Positions 1 through 5,816 of a DNA stretch of 10,043 bases are shown in pieces. Position 1 is the stretch's first letter; the number at the start of each line of letters is the position of its first letter. The DNA is from Candidatus Bathyarchaeota archaeon (lineage in GTDB: Archaea > Thermoproteota > Bathyarchaeia > Bathyarchaeales > Bathyarchaeaceae), in contig DAOVDC010000018.1 in NCBI GenBank assembly GCA_030669695.1, forward strand, positions 1-10,043. Reading direction: 5' to 3'. Below the pieces are notes generated by a model that was given only the letters and a program-made list of their open reading frames with translations, was not told the DNA's origin and did no database searches. Position numbers and translations under genes: made by a program.

Positions 1-1
1 G

Positions 2-76
2 TGGGCCGGGCCGGATTTGAACCGGCGATCTTCGCCGCGTGAGGGCGACGTCTTAACCACACTGGACTACCGGCCC
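2..76 (-). tRNA. tRNA-Val (anticodon CAC)
   Basis: Read on the minus strand, the segment folds into a complete 75-nt cloverleaf with no intron. The acceptor stem pairs GGGCCGG with CCGGCCC. The D arm closes with GTC/GAC. The anticodon stem pairs TCGCC with GGCGA around the seven-base loop CTCACGC, which places CAC at positions 34-36 and so reads the valine codon GUG. The variable loop is AGATC, the T arm is GCCGG-TTCAAAT-CCGGC, and the discriminator base is A. The one base left beyond the 3' end is C, so an encoded CCA tail cannot be judged. The sequence closely resembles archaeal tRNA-Val genes as I recall them. Confidence 0.95.
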
Positions 77-90
77 TACTCCAACGTCTA

Positions 91-114
91 TAATTTACAT
101 AAAGTACATAAAGT
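91..114 (-). promoter_or_regulatory. Probable tRNA-Val promoter with duplicated TATA-like box
   Basis: On the minus strand, two tandem copies of the 9-mer ACTTTATGT (plus-strand ACATAAAGT at 97-105 and 106-114) lead into an AT-rich stretch, 15 to 38 bases upstream of the mature tRNA 5' end. Archaeal TATA boxes sit about 25 bases before the transcription start, so one of these copies is well placed. Which copy is used cannot be told from sequence. The same core (AACTTTATGTG) appears in the promoter of the TPR-like gene near 5820. Confidence 0.5.
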
Positions 115-181
115 AAGTATTATTTTTATTTCTAACCACGCAGATCATGCACAGTCGACGTCGAATCGCTGTTTCCATTTG

Positions 182-196
182 GAGCCTATTTGGCTC
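182..196. other. Small GC-rich hairpin between tRNA-Val and the winged-helix gene
   Basis: GAGCC (182-186) and GGCTC (192-196) are perfectly complementary around a 5-base loop. The hairpin lies 38 bases past the stop codon of the minus-strand winged-helix gene and could mark the 3' end of its transcript. No T-run follows it on the minus strand, so I do not call it an intrinsic terminator. Apart from a 10-bp palindrome at 155-164 I see nothing else in the gap 115-233. Confidence 0.3.
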
Positions 197-233
197 ATAT
201 TAGAGGGGGGTAGAACCAGTCACACACGCAGAA

Positions 234-467
234 TTATTCTTTCTTAACCAACTCAACCCTTCTCTTGCCTTTTATCAAAGACGAAACATGAACTTTACCC
301 GCAATCTCCAAACGCATCAAAACCCTGTTAAAAGATCCAAAACCAACACTCCCATAACGGTCCCTTAACAAATCAAAAAGCTCAATATCAGTCAATGCAC
401 CTTTCCTCTCTAGAGACTCCACGATCGCCAAATCAATTGGATGAGGCTTCCAAGTTTTAATAGACAT
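234..467 (-). CDS. Small winged-helix DNA-binding protein (hypothetical)
   Basis: This is a 77-residue basic protein. The segment from about residue 8 (HPIDLAIVESLERKGALTDI) to about residue 55 (RLEIAGKVHVSS) has the pattern of a winged helix-turn-helix: three helices, then a short beta wing ending in a basic KGKRR patch near residue 67. The start is ATG at 467, because the motif GAGGTG (474-479) lies six bases upstream as a ribosome site. An in-frame GTG inside that motif would add only three residues. The gene starts 18 bases after the cdc48 stop codon, so the two are probably co-transcribed. I do not recognise a named family, and its DNA target and function are unknown. It could act as a small transcription factor or nucleoid protein. 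Confidence 0.75.
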   Translation of the reverse strand: MSIKTWKPHPIDLAIVESLERKGALTDIELFDLLRDRYGSVGFGSFNRVLMRLEIAGKVHVSSLIKGKRRVELVKKE

Positions 468-473
468 CCACAG

Positions 474-479
474 CACCTC
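474..479 (-). promoter_or_regulatory. Shine-Dalgarno site deciding the winged-helix gene start
   Basis: GAGGTG on the minus strand lies six bases before the ATG at 467 and a few bases after the cdc48 stop codon. This position supports the ATG over the GTG embedded in the motif, and suggests translation from a shared cdc48 transcript. Confidence 0.6.
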
Positions 480-485
480 AGAATG

Positions 486-2657
486 TTACGCAACAGGCGT
501 CGCAGTTTTCTCCATCCGCCAAGCCTTCTTTATAAAACTCTTGTACCACGCCTCCATATTAGACGTAATAGTGGGCCCAATCTTACCCAAAGCTTCCTTG
601 AAATCAGCAAAACTAACCTCCTTAGCATTAATATCCGTACGCAAAGCATTCAAACCAGCCTCCCGACAAACCGCATCAATATCCGCTCCAGAATAATTCT
701 TCGTCATGCTGGTGAGTTGAGCCAGATCCACATCCTTGGTCAAAGGCATTTCCTTCGTATAAATCTGTAAAATCTCCAATCTAGCCTTCTCATCTGGATC
801 AGGAACGTAGATTAGACGATCAAACCTACCCGGTCGAAGGATTGCAGGATCTACAATATCAGGTCTGTTCGTTGCAGCGATAACAACCACATCCTCCAAA
901 GTGACGATGCCATCCATCTCAGTCAAAAGCTGACTAATAACACGCGCCGTCACCCCGCTGTCAGCGTAACCTAGCCCCCTCCTGGGCACGAGCGAGTCAA
1001 ACTCGTCAAAGAAAATCGCCGCTGGAGAAGCCATCCTCGCTTTTCTAAACACCTCGCGAATCGCCTTCTCCGATTCTCCAACCCACTTAGAAAACACTTC
1101 TGGACCTTTTATGGTGATGAAGTTAGCCTCGCTCTCGGTGGCAACAGCTCTTGCCAACAAGGTTTTTCCACATCCGGGTGGCCCAAAAAGTAGAATCCCT
1201 TTTGGCGGTCGTATACCCATCCTCTTGAACACTTGTGGATTCTTTAACGGCCATTCAACGGCTTCTCTAAGCTCCTCCTTCACACTTTCTAAACCGCCTA
1301 CATCCGTCCATTTAACCGTAGGCACCTCTATGTACACTTCTCTCATAGCGGTCGGCGTGATTTCCTTGTAAGCATTCAAGAAATCTTCCATTTTAATCTC
1401 CATTTTTTCCAAAACGCTGGGCGGAACTCGCTCCTCTTCTACGTTTATCTCAGGCAAGTATCGACGCAACGCTTTCATAGCGGTCTCACGGCATAAACCA
1501 GCCAAGTCTGCTCCTGTGTAGCCATGCGTCATATCTTCAACTTTTTTCAAGTCAACATCCTTAGCTAACGGCATCCCTCTTGTGTGTATTTGCAGTATCT
1601 CATGTCGTCCCTTTTTGTCTGGAACTCCGATTTCTATCTCTCGATCGAATCTTCCAGGTCTTCGTAGGGCAGGATCAAGGGCATCTGGTCTGTTTGTTGC
1701 ACCTATAACGATGACGTTTTGTCTTCCAGTTAGTCCGTCCATTGACGCGAGAAGCTGAGCAACAACTCTTCTCTCAACTTCGCCTGTGACCTCTCCTCTT
1801 TTAGGTGCAATGGCGTCAAGTTCATCTATGAAAATAATGCTGGGCAAATTTTTCTGAGCTTGTTGGAATATGTCGCGGACATTTTGCTCTGATCCTCCGT
1901 AGAACTTGTTCATTATTTCTGGGCCGTTTACGGGGAAGAAGTTGGCTTCTGATTCGTTTGCTACAGCTCTTGCCAATAATGTTTTTCCACAGCCTGGTGG
2001 ACCGTGTAACAAAACCCCTTGTGGGGGTCTTATTCCAAGCCTTTGGAATAGTTCTGGGTGGCGCATTGGAAGTTCAACCATTTCTCGTATTCGTTGGATT
2101 TCCTCATGGAGCCCGCCTATATCTTCGTAGGTGGTACGGGGCATGCCCTTAGTTTCAGGTGCGGGTTCAGCTAAGATTTGCAGGTTTGTTTCATATGTCA
2201 TCCTCACAATTCCGTGGGGGCGTGTTTTGGTTACCGTGAACGGTATGGCGTGGCCTAGCATCATGACTAGTGTGGTGTCTCCTTCTACAAACGTTCTTTC
2301 CATAAGCCTGTTTTTCACAAAATTGGTGAAGTCTTGATCAACGTTTAACCGCATATCAATTGGAGCTAAGACGACGCTTGTTGCGTTCTTAACTTTGCCT
2401 GGGCGGACTGTCACGTACTCGTTTATTGCTACTCCGGAGTTCTTGCGGCTGAACCCGTCGATTCGTATGATTTCTTTGTCTTGATCTTCGGAGTAGGCTG
2501 GCCAAGCTATCGCCGCTGTGTTTCTTTTCCCTAAAATTTCGATTACGTCGCCTGCGGAGATGCCTAGTTTTTGCATGGTTTTCTGGTTGATTCTGGCGAT
2601 TCCTCTGCCCACGTCGCGTTGTCTGGCGTCTCCCACCTTTAGTTGAACTTCGCTCAT
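486..2657 (-). CDS. cdc48: Cdc48/VAT-type double-ring AAA ATPase
   Basis: At 723 residues this is close to archaeal VAT length. It is the archaeal p97/VCP homologue, a hexameric ATP-driven unfoldase that extracts proteins for degradation or remodelling in the cytosol. Residues 1 to about 165 form the substrate-binding N domain (a double-psi barrel beginning LKVGDARQRDVGRGIARI, then a second lobe). D1 has Walker A GPPGCGKT at 219-226, Walker B IIFIDELD at 274-281 and arginine-finger region RRPGRFDRE at 332-340. D2 has Walker A GPPGCGKT at 492-499, Walker B IFFDEFD at 548-554 and LRPGRFDR at 607-614. Both rings look catalytically intact. The D1 pore loop reads KFYGGSE and the D2 pore loop KWVGESE. 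The C-terminus ends TATPVA, without the hydrophobic-Tyr-X tail used for proteasome docking. The ATG start has AGGGAG seven bases upstream. Only the family name, not a partner protease, can be given from this window. Confidence 0.97.
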   Translation of the reverse strand: MSEVQLKVGDARQRDVGRGIARINQKTMQKLGISAGDVIEILGKRNTAAIAWPAYSEDQDKEIIRIDGFSRKNSGVAINEYVTVRPGKVKNATSVVLAPIDMRLNVDQDFTNFVKNRLMERTFVEGDTTLVMMLGHAIPFTVTKTRPHGIVRMTYETNLQILAEPAPETKGMPRTTYEDIGGLHEEIQRIREMVELPMRHPELFQRLGIRPPQGVLLHGPPGCGKTLLARAVANESEANFFPVNGPEIMNKFYGGSEQNVRDIFQQAQKNLPSIIFIDELDAIAPKRGEVTGEVERRVVAQLLASMDGLTGRQNVIVIGATNRPDALDPALRRPGRFDREIEIGVPDKKGRHEILQIHTRGMPLAKDVDLKKVEDMTHGYTGADLAGLCRETAMKALRRYLPEINVEEERVPPSVLEKMEIKMEDFLNAYKEITPTAMREVYIEVPTVKWTDVGGLESVKEELREAVEWPLKNPQVFKRMGIRPPKGILLFGPPGCGKTLLARAVATESEANFITIKGPEVFSKWVGESEKAIREVFRKARMASPAAIFFDEFDSLVPRRGLGYADSGVTARVISQLLTEMDGIVTLEDVVVIAATNRPDIVDPAILRPGRFDRLIYVPDPDEKARLEILQIYTKEMPLTKDVDLAQLTSMTKNYSGADIDAVCREAGLNALRTDINAKEVSFADFKEALGKIGPTITSNMEAWYKSFIKKAWRMEKTATPVA

Positions 2658-2708
2658 GTCTTGGCTCCCTCTGTTAATTTAAGTGTCTAATTTGGAAAGG
2701 AGCATGTT

Positions 2709-2720
2709 CTTATATAAACT
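2709..2720 (-). promoter_or_regulatory. cdc48 promoter (TATA box)
   Basis: The minus strand reads AGTTTATATAAG, a near-consensus archaeal TATA box, about 55 bases upstream of the cdc48 ATG and just downstream of the aEF1B stop codon. A start of transcription about 25 bases further on would give a leader of roughly 30 nt holding the AGGGAG ribosome site. This indicates that cdc48 can be transcribed separately from aEF1B. Confidence 0.75.
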
Positions 2721-2732
2721 TTAAAGGGAGTG

Positions 2733-3002
2733 CTAAACTCTGTGGATCATTAATGTTTCTATTTGACTGATTTCTTCAATGTTTTGGAGCGATTTTTCGA
2801 GTTCGTCTAATCCTCTAGGTTTTTCTTCGGGAATAGTTATGTGTGCGATTAATGCGACGAGCCCATAGGCTATAGGTTCTTCGGCGAATTTACGAATTGA
2901 GGCGTATTCTGGTAGTTTCTTTTTTATTTTTTCTTTTAGCAGGTTGAGGTCAACTGTGACTTCGGATGGGAGGATTTTGTAGGATATAAGGACTTTTGCC
3001 AT
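2733..3002 (-). CDS. ef1b: Elongation factor 1-beta (aEF1B), nucleotide exchange factor for EF-1A
   Basis: The product is 89 residues, the usual length for the archaeal factor. It exchanges GDP for GTP on aEF1A during translation elongation. The sequence follows the ferredoxin-like family pattern: first strand MAKVLISYKILPSEVTVDLN, a helix LLKEKIKKKLPEY, then the diagnostic EEPIAYGLVALIAHITIPEE (residues 41-60), and a C-terminal acidic helix ending EISQIETLMIHRV. The ATG has TAGGAG about nine bases upstream. That motif overlaps the stop codon of the zinc-ribbon gene, which points to coupled translation. Pairing of aEF1B with this zinc-ribbon gene is, from memory, a recurrent archaeal arrangement, including in haloarchaea. 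Confidence 0.95.
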   Translation of the reverse strand: MAKVLISYKILPSEVTVDLNLLKEKIKKKLPEYASIRKFAEEPIAYGLVALIAHITIPEEKPRGLDELEKSLQNIEEISQIETLMIHRV

Positions 3003-3015
3003 TTTTTGTTTTCTC

Positions 3016-3201
3016 CTATGGACCTGTAAATCCGCATTTTGGGCAGCGGTATGGTCTTCCGAATTTTCGGCATTTTGAGCAGCGCCATATGATTATTTCT
3101 CCGCAGTTTGGGCATGGGAATTTTGTTGCTTCTGTTGTTGGGGCTATGATTCTGTGGCATGATGTGCATGTGGGCATGGTGGTTGTTGTTTGTTCTGTCA
3201 C
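3016..3201 (-). CDS. Zinc-ribbon micro-protein of the HVO_2753 type
   Basis: This is a 61-residue protein with eight cysteines in four CxxC pairs (C12/C15, C30/C33, C41/C44, C53/C56), enough to bind two zinc ions. The ending [11 protein letters not shown] and the spacing CTSC-CPNCG-CSKC-CPKCG match the archaeal zinc-finger micro-protein family typified by Haloferax HVO_2753, as I remember that sequence. The molecular role is not settled, and an RNA- or ribosome-linked job is suggested only by its constant partner aEF1B, encoded 13 bases downstream. I favour GTG at 3201 as start because GAGGAA lies six bases upstream (3208-3213). An internal ATG at 3177 would still keep all eight cysteines and give 53 residues. 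Confidence 0.88.
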   Translation of the reverse strand: MTEQTTTTMPTCTSCHRIIAPTTEATKFPCPNCGEIIIWRCSKCRKFGRPYRCPKCGFTGP

Positions 3202-3207
3202 GGTTGG

Positions 3208-3213
3208 TTCCTC
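3208..3213 (-). promoter_or_regulatory. Shine-Dalgarno site supporting the GTG start of the zinc-ribbon gene
   Basis: GAGGAA on the minus strand lies six bases before GTG at 3201. No comparable motif precedes the internal ATG at 3177, where the upstream sequence is a run of ACA/ACC codons. Confidence 0.55.
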
Positions 3214-3223
3214 GTGGAATGTT

Positions 3224-3249
3224 CGATATAATGCGTGGTTGTTTATATG
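3224..3249 (-). promoter_or_regulatory. Candidate promoter of the zinc-ribbon/aEF1B pair
   Basis: Two TATA-like sites occur on the minus strand. CATATAAA (3242-3249) would place transcription start near 3217 and leave a short leader holding the ribosome site. TTATATCG (3224-3231) would give an almost leaderless GTG. The first fits the presence of the GAGGAA motif better, but the sequence alone does not decide. Confidence 0.45.
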
Positions 3250-3260
3250 TGCTGTGTTTT

Positions 3261-3277
3261 TGTGTGTGTGCGTGTGT
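3261..3277. repeat. Alternating TG/CA tract
   Basis: Seventeen bases alternate strictly between pyrimidine and purine (TG repeats with one CG step). They lie inside a wider GT-rich stretch from about 3230 to 3300, immediately upstream of the zinc-ribbon promoter. Such tracts are prone to length change and can adopt left-handed DNA. No function is evident. Confidence 0.6.
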
Positions 3278-3315
3278 TTGCTACGTTGTTTGTGTTATTC
3301 TCTCTTTTTGTAGAC

Positions 3316-3335
3316 CCCCCTATAGCCCCCTATAC
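3316..3335. repeat. Tandem CCCCCTATA repeat in the MFS to zinc-ribbon gap
   Basis: CCCCCTATAG (3316-3325) is followed directly by CCCCCTATAC (3326-3335), and a G5 run (3340-3344) comes five bases later. The second C5 run could pair with that G5 run as a short hairpin. The 278-bp gap 3202-3479 otherwise holds the TG tract, the promoter above, and an unassigned open frame at 3330-3479. I see no RNA gene or terminator with a clear T-run. Confidence 0.6.
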
Positions 3336-3479
3336 CTGAGGGGGTAGTCGATTTTGAATAAGCATGTATGCATTGTCCTTGAGTGGGTAGTAGATAGCCG
3401 ATGTTCCATGTCCCATGATGATGAGCCTGTGAATCAGGAAGGTCTCAGAAACTGAAATATACAGTTTGTGGACGTTTCC

Positions 3480-4658
3480 TTAGTCTTCCTTTAGTAGTTT
3501 CGACAAGGCTAGAATGGACAGCAGCGGAGTTGCTGCAACTGCGACTATGAAAGGGTTGTGCGGTGAAGCTTGGTATAACATGCCTCCAAGGTATGGGGCA
3601 AAAATCGTTGCAAGCATGCAAGTTGTTTGTGAAACAGACATCCATCGTCCCCTTGAGGCTTCTGGAGCCATGGAACCCACCATTGCCCCCATTAATGACC
3701 AAAACATGTATGTAGCACCCATCAGGAAAAAGGGGAAAACTAATGCAAAGAAATTCCTGAAGAAGAGAAGCCCGATGAATGACGCACAAACCAGCATAAT
3801 TGAAACGGAAACGGCGCCTGCTTTCCTCCATTTATCGCCTAGTCTGCCCAGAGTCACTGCTAGTATTGCTGATCCTAGGAAAGTAACTGATCCCAAAACG
3901 CCGATGTGAAATCTATTGAAGTGAAGTTCATCTTTGAGAAAAAGAGTAACGAATGGTCTAGCTAAGGTTATGACAAACATTATTGCTGCGAAGAAGACTG
4001 CCCAGATGACAATTTTCTTTTTGCGGAATGGGATACCTGTAGAAGTCTGGGAAGGCTTTTTTGTTGCGCGTTGACCGCTGATAAAGAAGAGCCCGAATGT
4101 GCAGAGAGCATAGAAAACGAAGGATAGCCAGAAGACATGTTTCATGCCGACGAGTGTTGAAAGATAGCCTCCTAGGGCGGGAGAGAAGATGTATCCAAGC
4201 GACCATGAAGCTGAGATTGTAGTAAAAGCCAGCGTCATCTTGTCTTTTTCTGTTGCAGTTGCAATGTAAGCGCTGGTTGCCGGCTGACCCAGCCAGCAGC
4301 CGTATAGGATCATGCCAGGTAACAGTTGACTCCAATTTTGCGCTAACGAAAGAATGATTGGAGTGGGCAACCATATGAGCCAGCCTAGGATCATAACTTT
4401 TTTCCGGTCGTACTTGTCCGCTAAGAAACCTCCGAGGAGAGGTGTGAATGCAGCCGCTAAACCCAATGCAGAGAACAGTATTCCTACTTCAACTGAGCCT
4501 GCGCCAAGCTCTTCCATGTGAAGTGGTAATATGTAGAAGTAAAGGCCGTCTCCGAAGGCGCCTATTAGGTTGGAGAAGAAGAGTAGTTTGAGGTCTCTGT
4601 TCAAGGTTTCAAAGACAAATCGAAGGGTTAAAATGCTCTTGTAGTCTATCCTCGACAT
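3480..4658 (-). CDS. Major facilitator superfamily transporter
   Basis: This 392-residue, highly hydrophobic protein has a length and pattern fitting 12 membrane helices. The MFS motif A signature is in the first half between helices 2 and 3 (GGFLADKYDRKK, residues 76-87). A degenerate copy, GRLGDKWRK (271-279), sits at the equivalent place in the second half, and a basic cytoplasmic linker (about 197-216, with KKPSQ and RKKK) joins the halves. The family drives export or uptake with the proton gradient. It resembles drug/metabolite exporters, but no residue fixes the substrate. It stands alone: the divergent neighbour is a Fe-S scaffold and the next gene in its own direction is 278 bp away. 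ATG at 4658 has only a weak GGTGG upstream. The frame stays open for 49 codons beyond the TAA stop. Confidence 0.9.
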   Translation of the reverse strand: MSRIDYKSILTLRFVFETLNRDLKLLFFSNLIGAFGDGLYFYILPLHMEELGAGSVEVGILFSALGLAAAFTPLLGGFLADKYDRKKVMILGWLIWLPTPIILSLAQNWSQLLPGMILYGCWLGQPATSAYIATATEKDKMTLAFTTISASWSLGYIFSPALGGYLSTLVGMKHVFWLSFVFYALCTFGLFFISGQRATKKPSQTSTGIPFRKKKIVIWAVFFAAIMFVITLARPFVTLFLKDELHFNRFHIGVLGSVTFLGSAILAVTLGRLGDKWRKAGAVSVSIMLVCASFIGLLFFRNFFALVFPFFLMGATYMFWSLMGAMVGSMAPEASRGRWMSVSQTTCMLATIFAPYLGGMLYQASPHNPFIVAVAATPLLSILALSKLLKED

Positions 4659-4680
4659 ACGGTAGCCACCATCTTCTGAA

Positions 4681-4746
4681 GTAACCTAAATTAGAGGAGA
4701 AGTATTCAAGTTCTCAGTTTTTATCGGTTACTCCTCTGCGCGCGCA
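4681..4746. repeat. Interleaved inverted repeats in the MFS/NifU divergent promoter
   Basis: GTAACC (4681-4686) is mirrored by GGTTAC (4726-4731), and AGAGGAG (4693-4699) is mirrored by CTCCTCT (4731-4737). The two pairs cross instead of nesting. They are followed at once by the perfect 10-bp palindrome TGCGCGCGCA (4737-4746). A third GTAACC lies at 4759-4764, overlapping the TATA region of the plus-strand gene. The layout looks like operator sites for a regulator serving both genes, but no binding protein can be named. Confidence 0.45.
4717..4725 (-). promoter_or_regulatory. Weak candidate promoter of the MFS gene
   Basis: The minus strand reads GATAAAAAC about 60 bases upstream of the MFS ATG, between the inverted-repeat arms. 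It is only a partial match to the archaeal TATA box. A second candidate, CTAATTTAGG, lies nearer the gene. Confidence 0.25.
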
Positions 4747-4747
4747 C

Positions 4748-4762
4748 CAAACTTTTATGTAA
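4748..4762 (+). promoter_or_regulatory. Promoter of the NifU-type scaffold gene
   Basis: TTTTATGTAA (4753-4762) is a good archaeal TATA box, preceded by CCAAAC as a BRE-like element. Transcription would start near 4783 and give a leader of about 50 nt ending in the ribosome site GAGG, eight bases before the ATG at 4835. Confidence 0.6.
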
Positions 4763-4834
4763 CCTTCCAAAGTAATCAGTTGTTGCGTCTACTACAAGAG
4801 GGAACTAAGCAGAAAGAAAATTGAGGCGTAATAA

Positions 4835-5233
4835 ATGAGTGAAGTTAGAGAATTATTGAAGAAATCAGGATATTCGAGCAGAGCAATAGAATATTACATA
4901 AGAAAGGTAAATGTTGGAGAGATAAAAGATCCGAGTGTTCGTTTTGCGTATACTGGTCCGTGTGGTGACACTATGGAGATTTTTCTGAAAATAGAGTCTA
5001 ACGTGATAAAGGATGCGAAGTTTCAGGCAATAGGATGCGCTGGGGCTTTTGCATCTGGTTCTGTGCTGATGGAACTGGTAAAAGGAAAGACTTTGGAACA
5101 AGCGGAAAAAATTGATGAAGGAGATATAATGAAACATCTCGGGCGTATTCCAAAACAGAAAATCCATTGTGCTTGTTTGGCTAAAAGGACCTTTAGAAAG
5201 GCGATTGAACAATACAGAAAGAACAGAAACTAA
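4835..5233 (+). CDS. IscU/NifU N-domain type Fe-S cluster assembly scaffold
   Basis: The 132-residue protein is a complete single-domain scaffold on which [2Fe-2S]/[4Fe-4S] clusters are built before transfer to target proteins. All family ligands are visible: C43 and D45 in GPCGDTM, C68 in AIGCAGAFASGS, and H111-C112 in KIHCACLAKRTF. These match E. coli IscU C37, D39, C63 and H105-C106. The segment LVKGKTLEQA (81-90) is also typical of the family. An additional cysteine, C114, sits two residues after the third ligand. No cysteine desulfurase (IscS/NifS), SUF genes or chaperones lie beside it, so its sulfur donor must be encoded elsewhere or inorganic sulfide may be used. The N-terminus MSEVRELLKKSGYSSRAI replaces the longer bacterial extension. 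It faces the TPR-like gene convergently. Confidence 0.92.
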   Translation: MSEVRELLKKSGYSSRAIEYYIRKVNVGEIKDPSVRFAYTGPCGDTMEIFLKIESNVIKDAKFQAIGCAGAFASGSVLMELVKGKTLEQAEKIDEGDIMKHLGRIPKQKIHCACLAKRTFRKAIEQYRKNRN

Positions 5234-5302
5234 GGGCGCAATCGCGCGCTAACACCATTTCTTGAAAGGGAACTAGCTCGAGTAGGCGGGGGGCAATAAG
5301 GA

Positions 5303-5779
5303 TTATTTCTTGTTATAACCCGGAACTGTTTTAAGGTCACTGAGGAAATAGTCTCGGTCCTCTTTGCCTTTGATTTGCTCTCCAGCTTCTTTGGCTAACT
5401 TGATGTACTTCTCACTCTCGGATTTTTCTCCTGCAACAGCGCATGCTCTTGCCATTGCTTCATAAGCAAAAGCGATATCAAAGTCTTGAATGTTGTTCTC
5501 TTGGCAGATCTGTAAACATCCCTTTGCATGATGGAGTGCTGATTGAGGTCGGTTCAGAACCGAATAAACACGGGAAATCTGCCATTCACCTCTCTCAATC
5601 TCTAAGGCTGTTCCGATTTCACCCCAGTGAAAACGAGAAGCATGAGCAGCATGAACCATTTTATCGTCTTCTTGCTTGGTTCTATCTTTTTTATCTAGAA
5701 GGCTCCAAACAAGGTTAAACAAATTGACTGCAAATCTCTTGTGGCTTTCTTCCTCTGTGTGTTTCTTCGCCTCAACCAT
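5303..5779 (-). CDS. TPR-like helical repeat protein (conserved hypothetical)
   Basis: This 158-residue soluble, all-helical protein has no signal peptide or membrane segment. Residues about 65-130 show two tetratricopeptide-like helix pairs (QISRVYSVLNRPQSALHHAK and AFAYEAMARACAVAGEKSES), the usual scaffold for binding a protein partner. Upstream lies a histidine-rich stretch, MVHAAHASRFHWGE (41-54), with H43, H46 and H51 possibly able to bind a metal. The ending YFLSDLKTVPG resembles conserved hypothetical proteins that I recall from Gram-positive bacteria, so transfer between domains is possible. The start is ATG at 5779 because GAGGGA (5786-5791) lies six bases upstream. The frame extends 15 codons further, but without a ribosome site. 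It lies 101 bases downstream of the Lrp gene and has its own TATA box. Function unknown. Confidence 0.8.
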   Translation of the reverse strand: MVEAKKHTEEESHKRFAVNLFNLVWSLLDKKDRTKQEDDKMVHAAHASRFHWGEIGTALEIERGEWQISRVYSVLNRPQSALHHAKGCLQICQENNIQDFDIAFAYEAMARACAVAGEKSESEKYIKLAKEAGEQIKGKEDRDYFLSDLKTVPGYNKK

Positions 5780-5785
5780 TTCATT

Positions 5786-5791
5786 TCCCTC
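5786..5791 (-). promoter_or_regulatory. Shine-Dalgarno site deciding the TPR-like gene start
   Basis: GAGGGA on the minus strand is six bases upstream of ATG at 5779. This supports the shorter 158-residue product over the upstream in-frame start at 5824, which would fall inside the TATA box of the gene. Confidence 0.65.
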
Positions 5792-5816
5792 AATTCGGAT
5801 TTGAAAGCTACAAGAT

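Noticed and set aside
155..164. Perfect palindrome TCGACGTCGA
   Set aside because: Ten bases only, no promoter or gene feature beside it, and it does not extend. It may be a chance restriction-like site.
3159..3347. Plus-strand open frame with repeated Cys/Val codons
   Set aside because: It is a by-product of the GT-rich tract and lies opposite the zinc-ribbon gene and its promoter. There is no ribosome site.
3415..3455. ATGATGATGA followed by CTGA, resembling C and D boxes of an archaeal C/D guide RNA
   Set aside because: No convincing D' and C' pair between them, the spacing is too short, and no flanking terminal stem.
3445..3831. Long alternative frame inside the MFS gene on the same strand
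   Set aside because: It overlaps the well-supported MFS protein, and its translation shows no domain pattern or membrane logic.
5234..5250. GCGC-AATC-GCGC hairpin after the NifU-type gene as terminator
   Set aside because: The stem is only four pairs and no T-run follows, so it does not meet terminator criteria.
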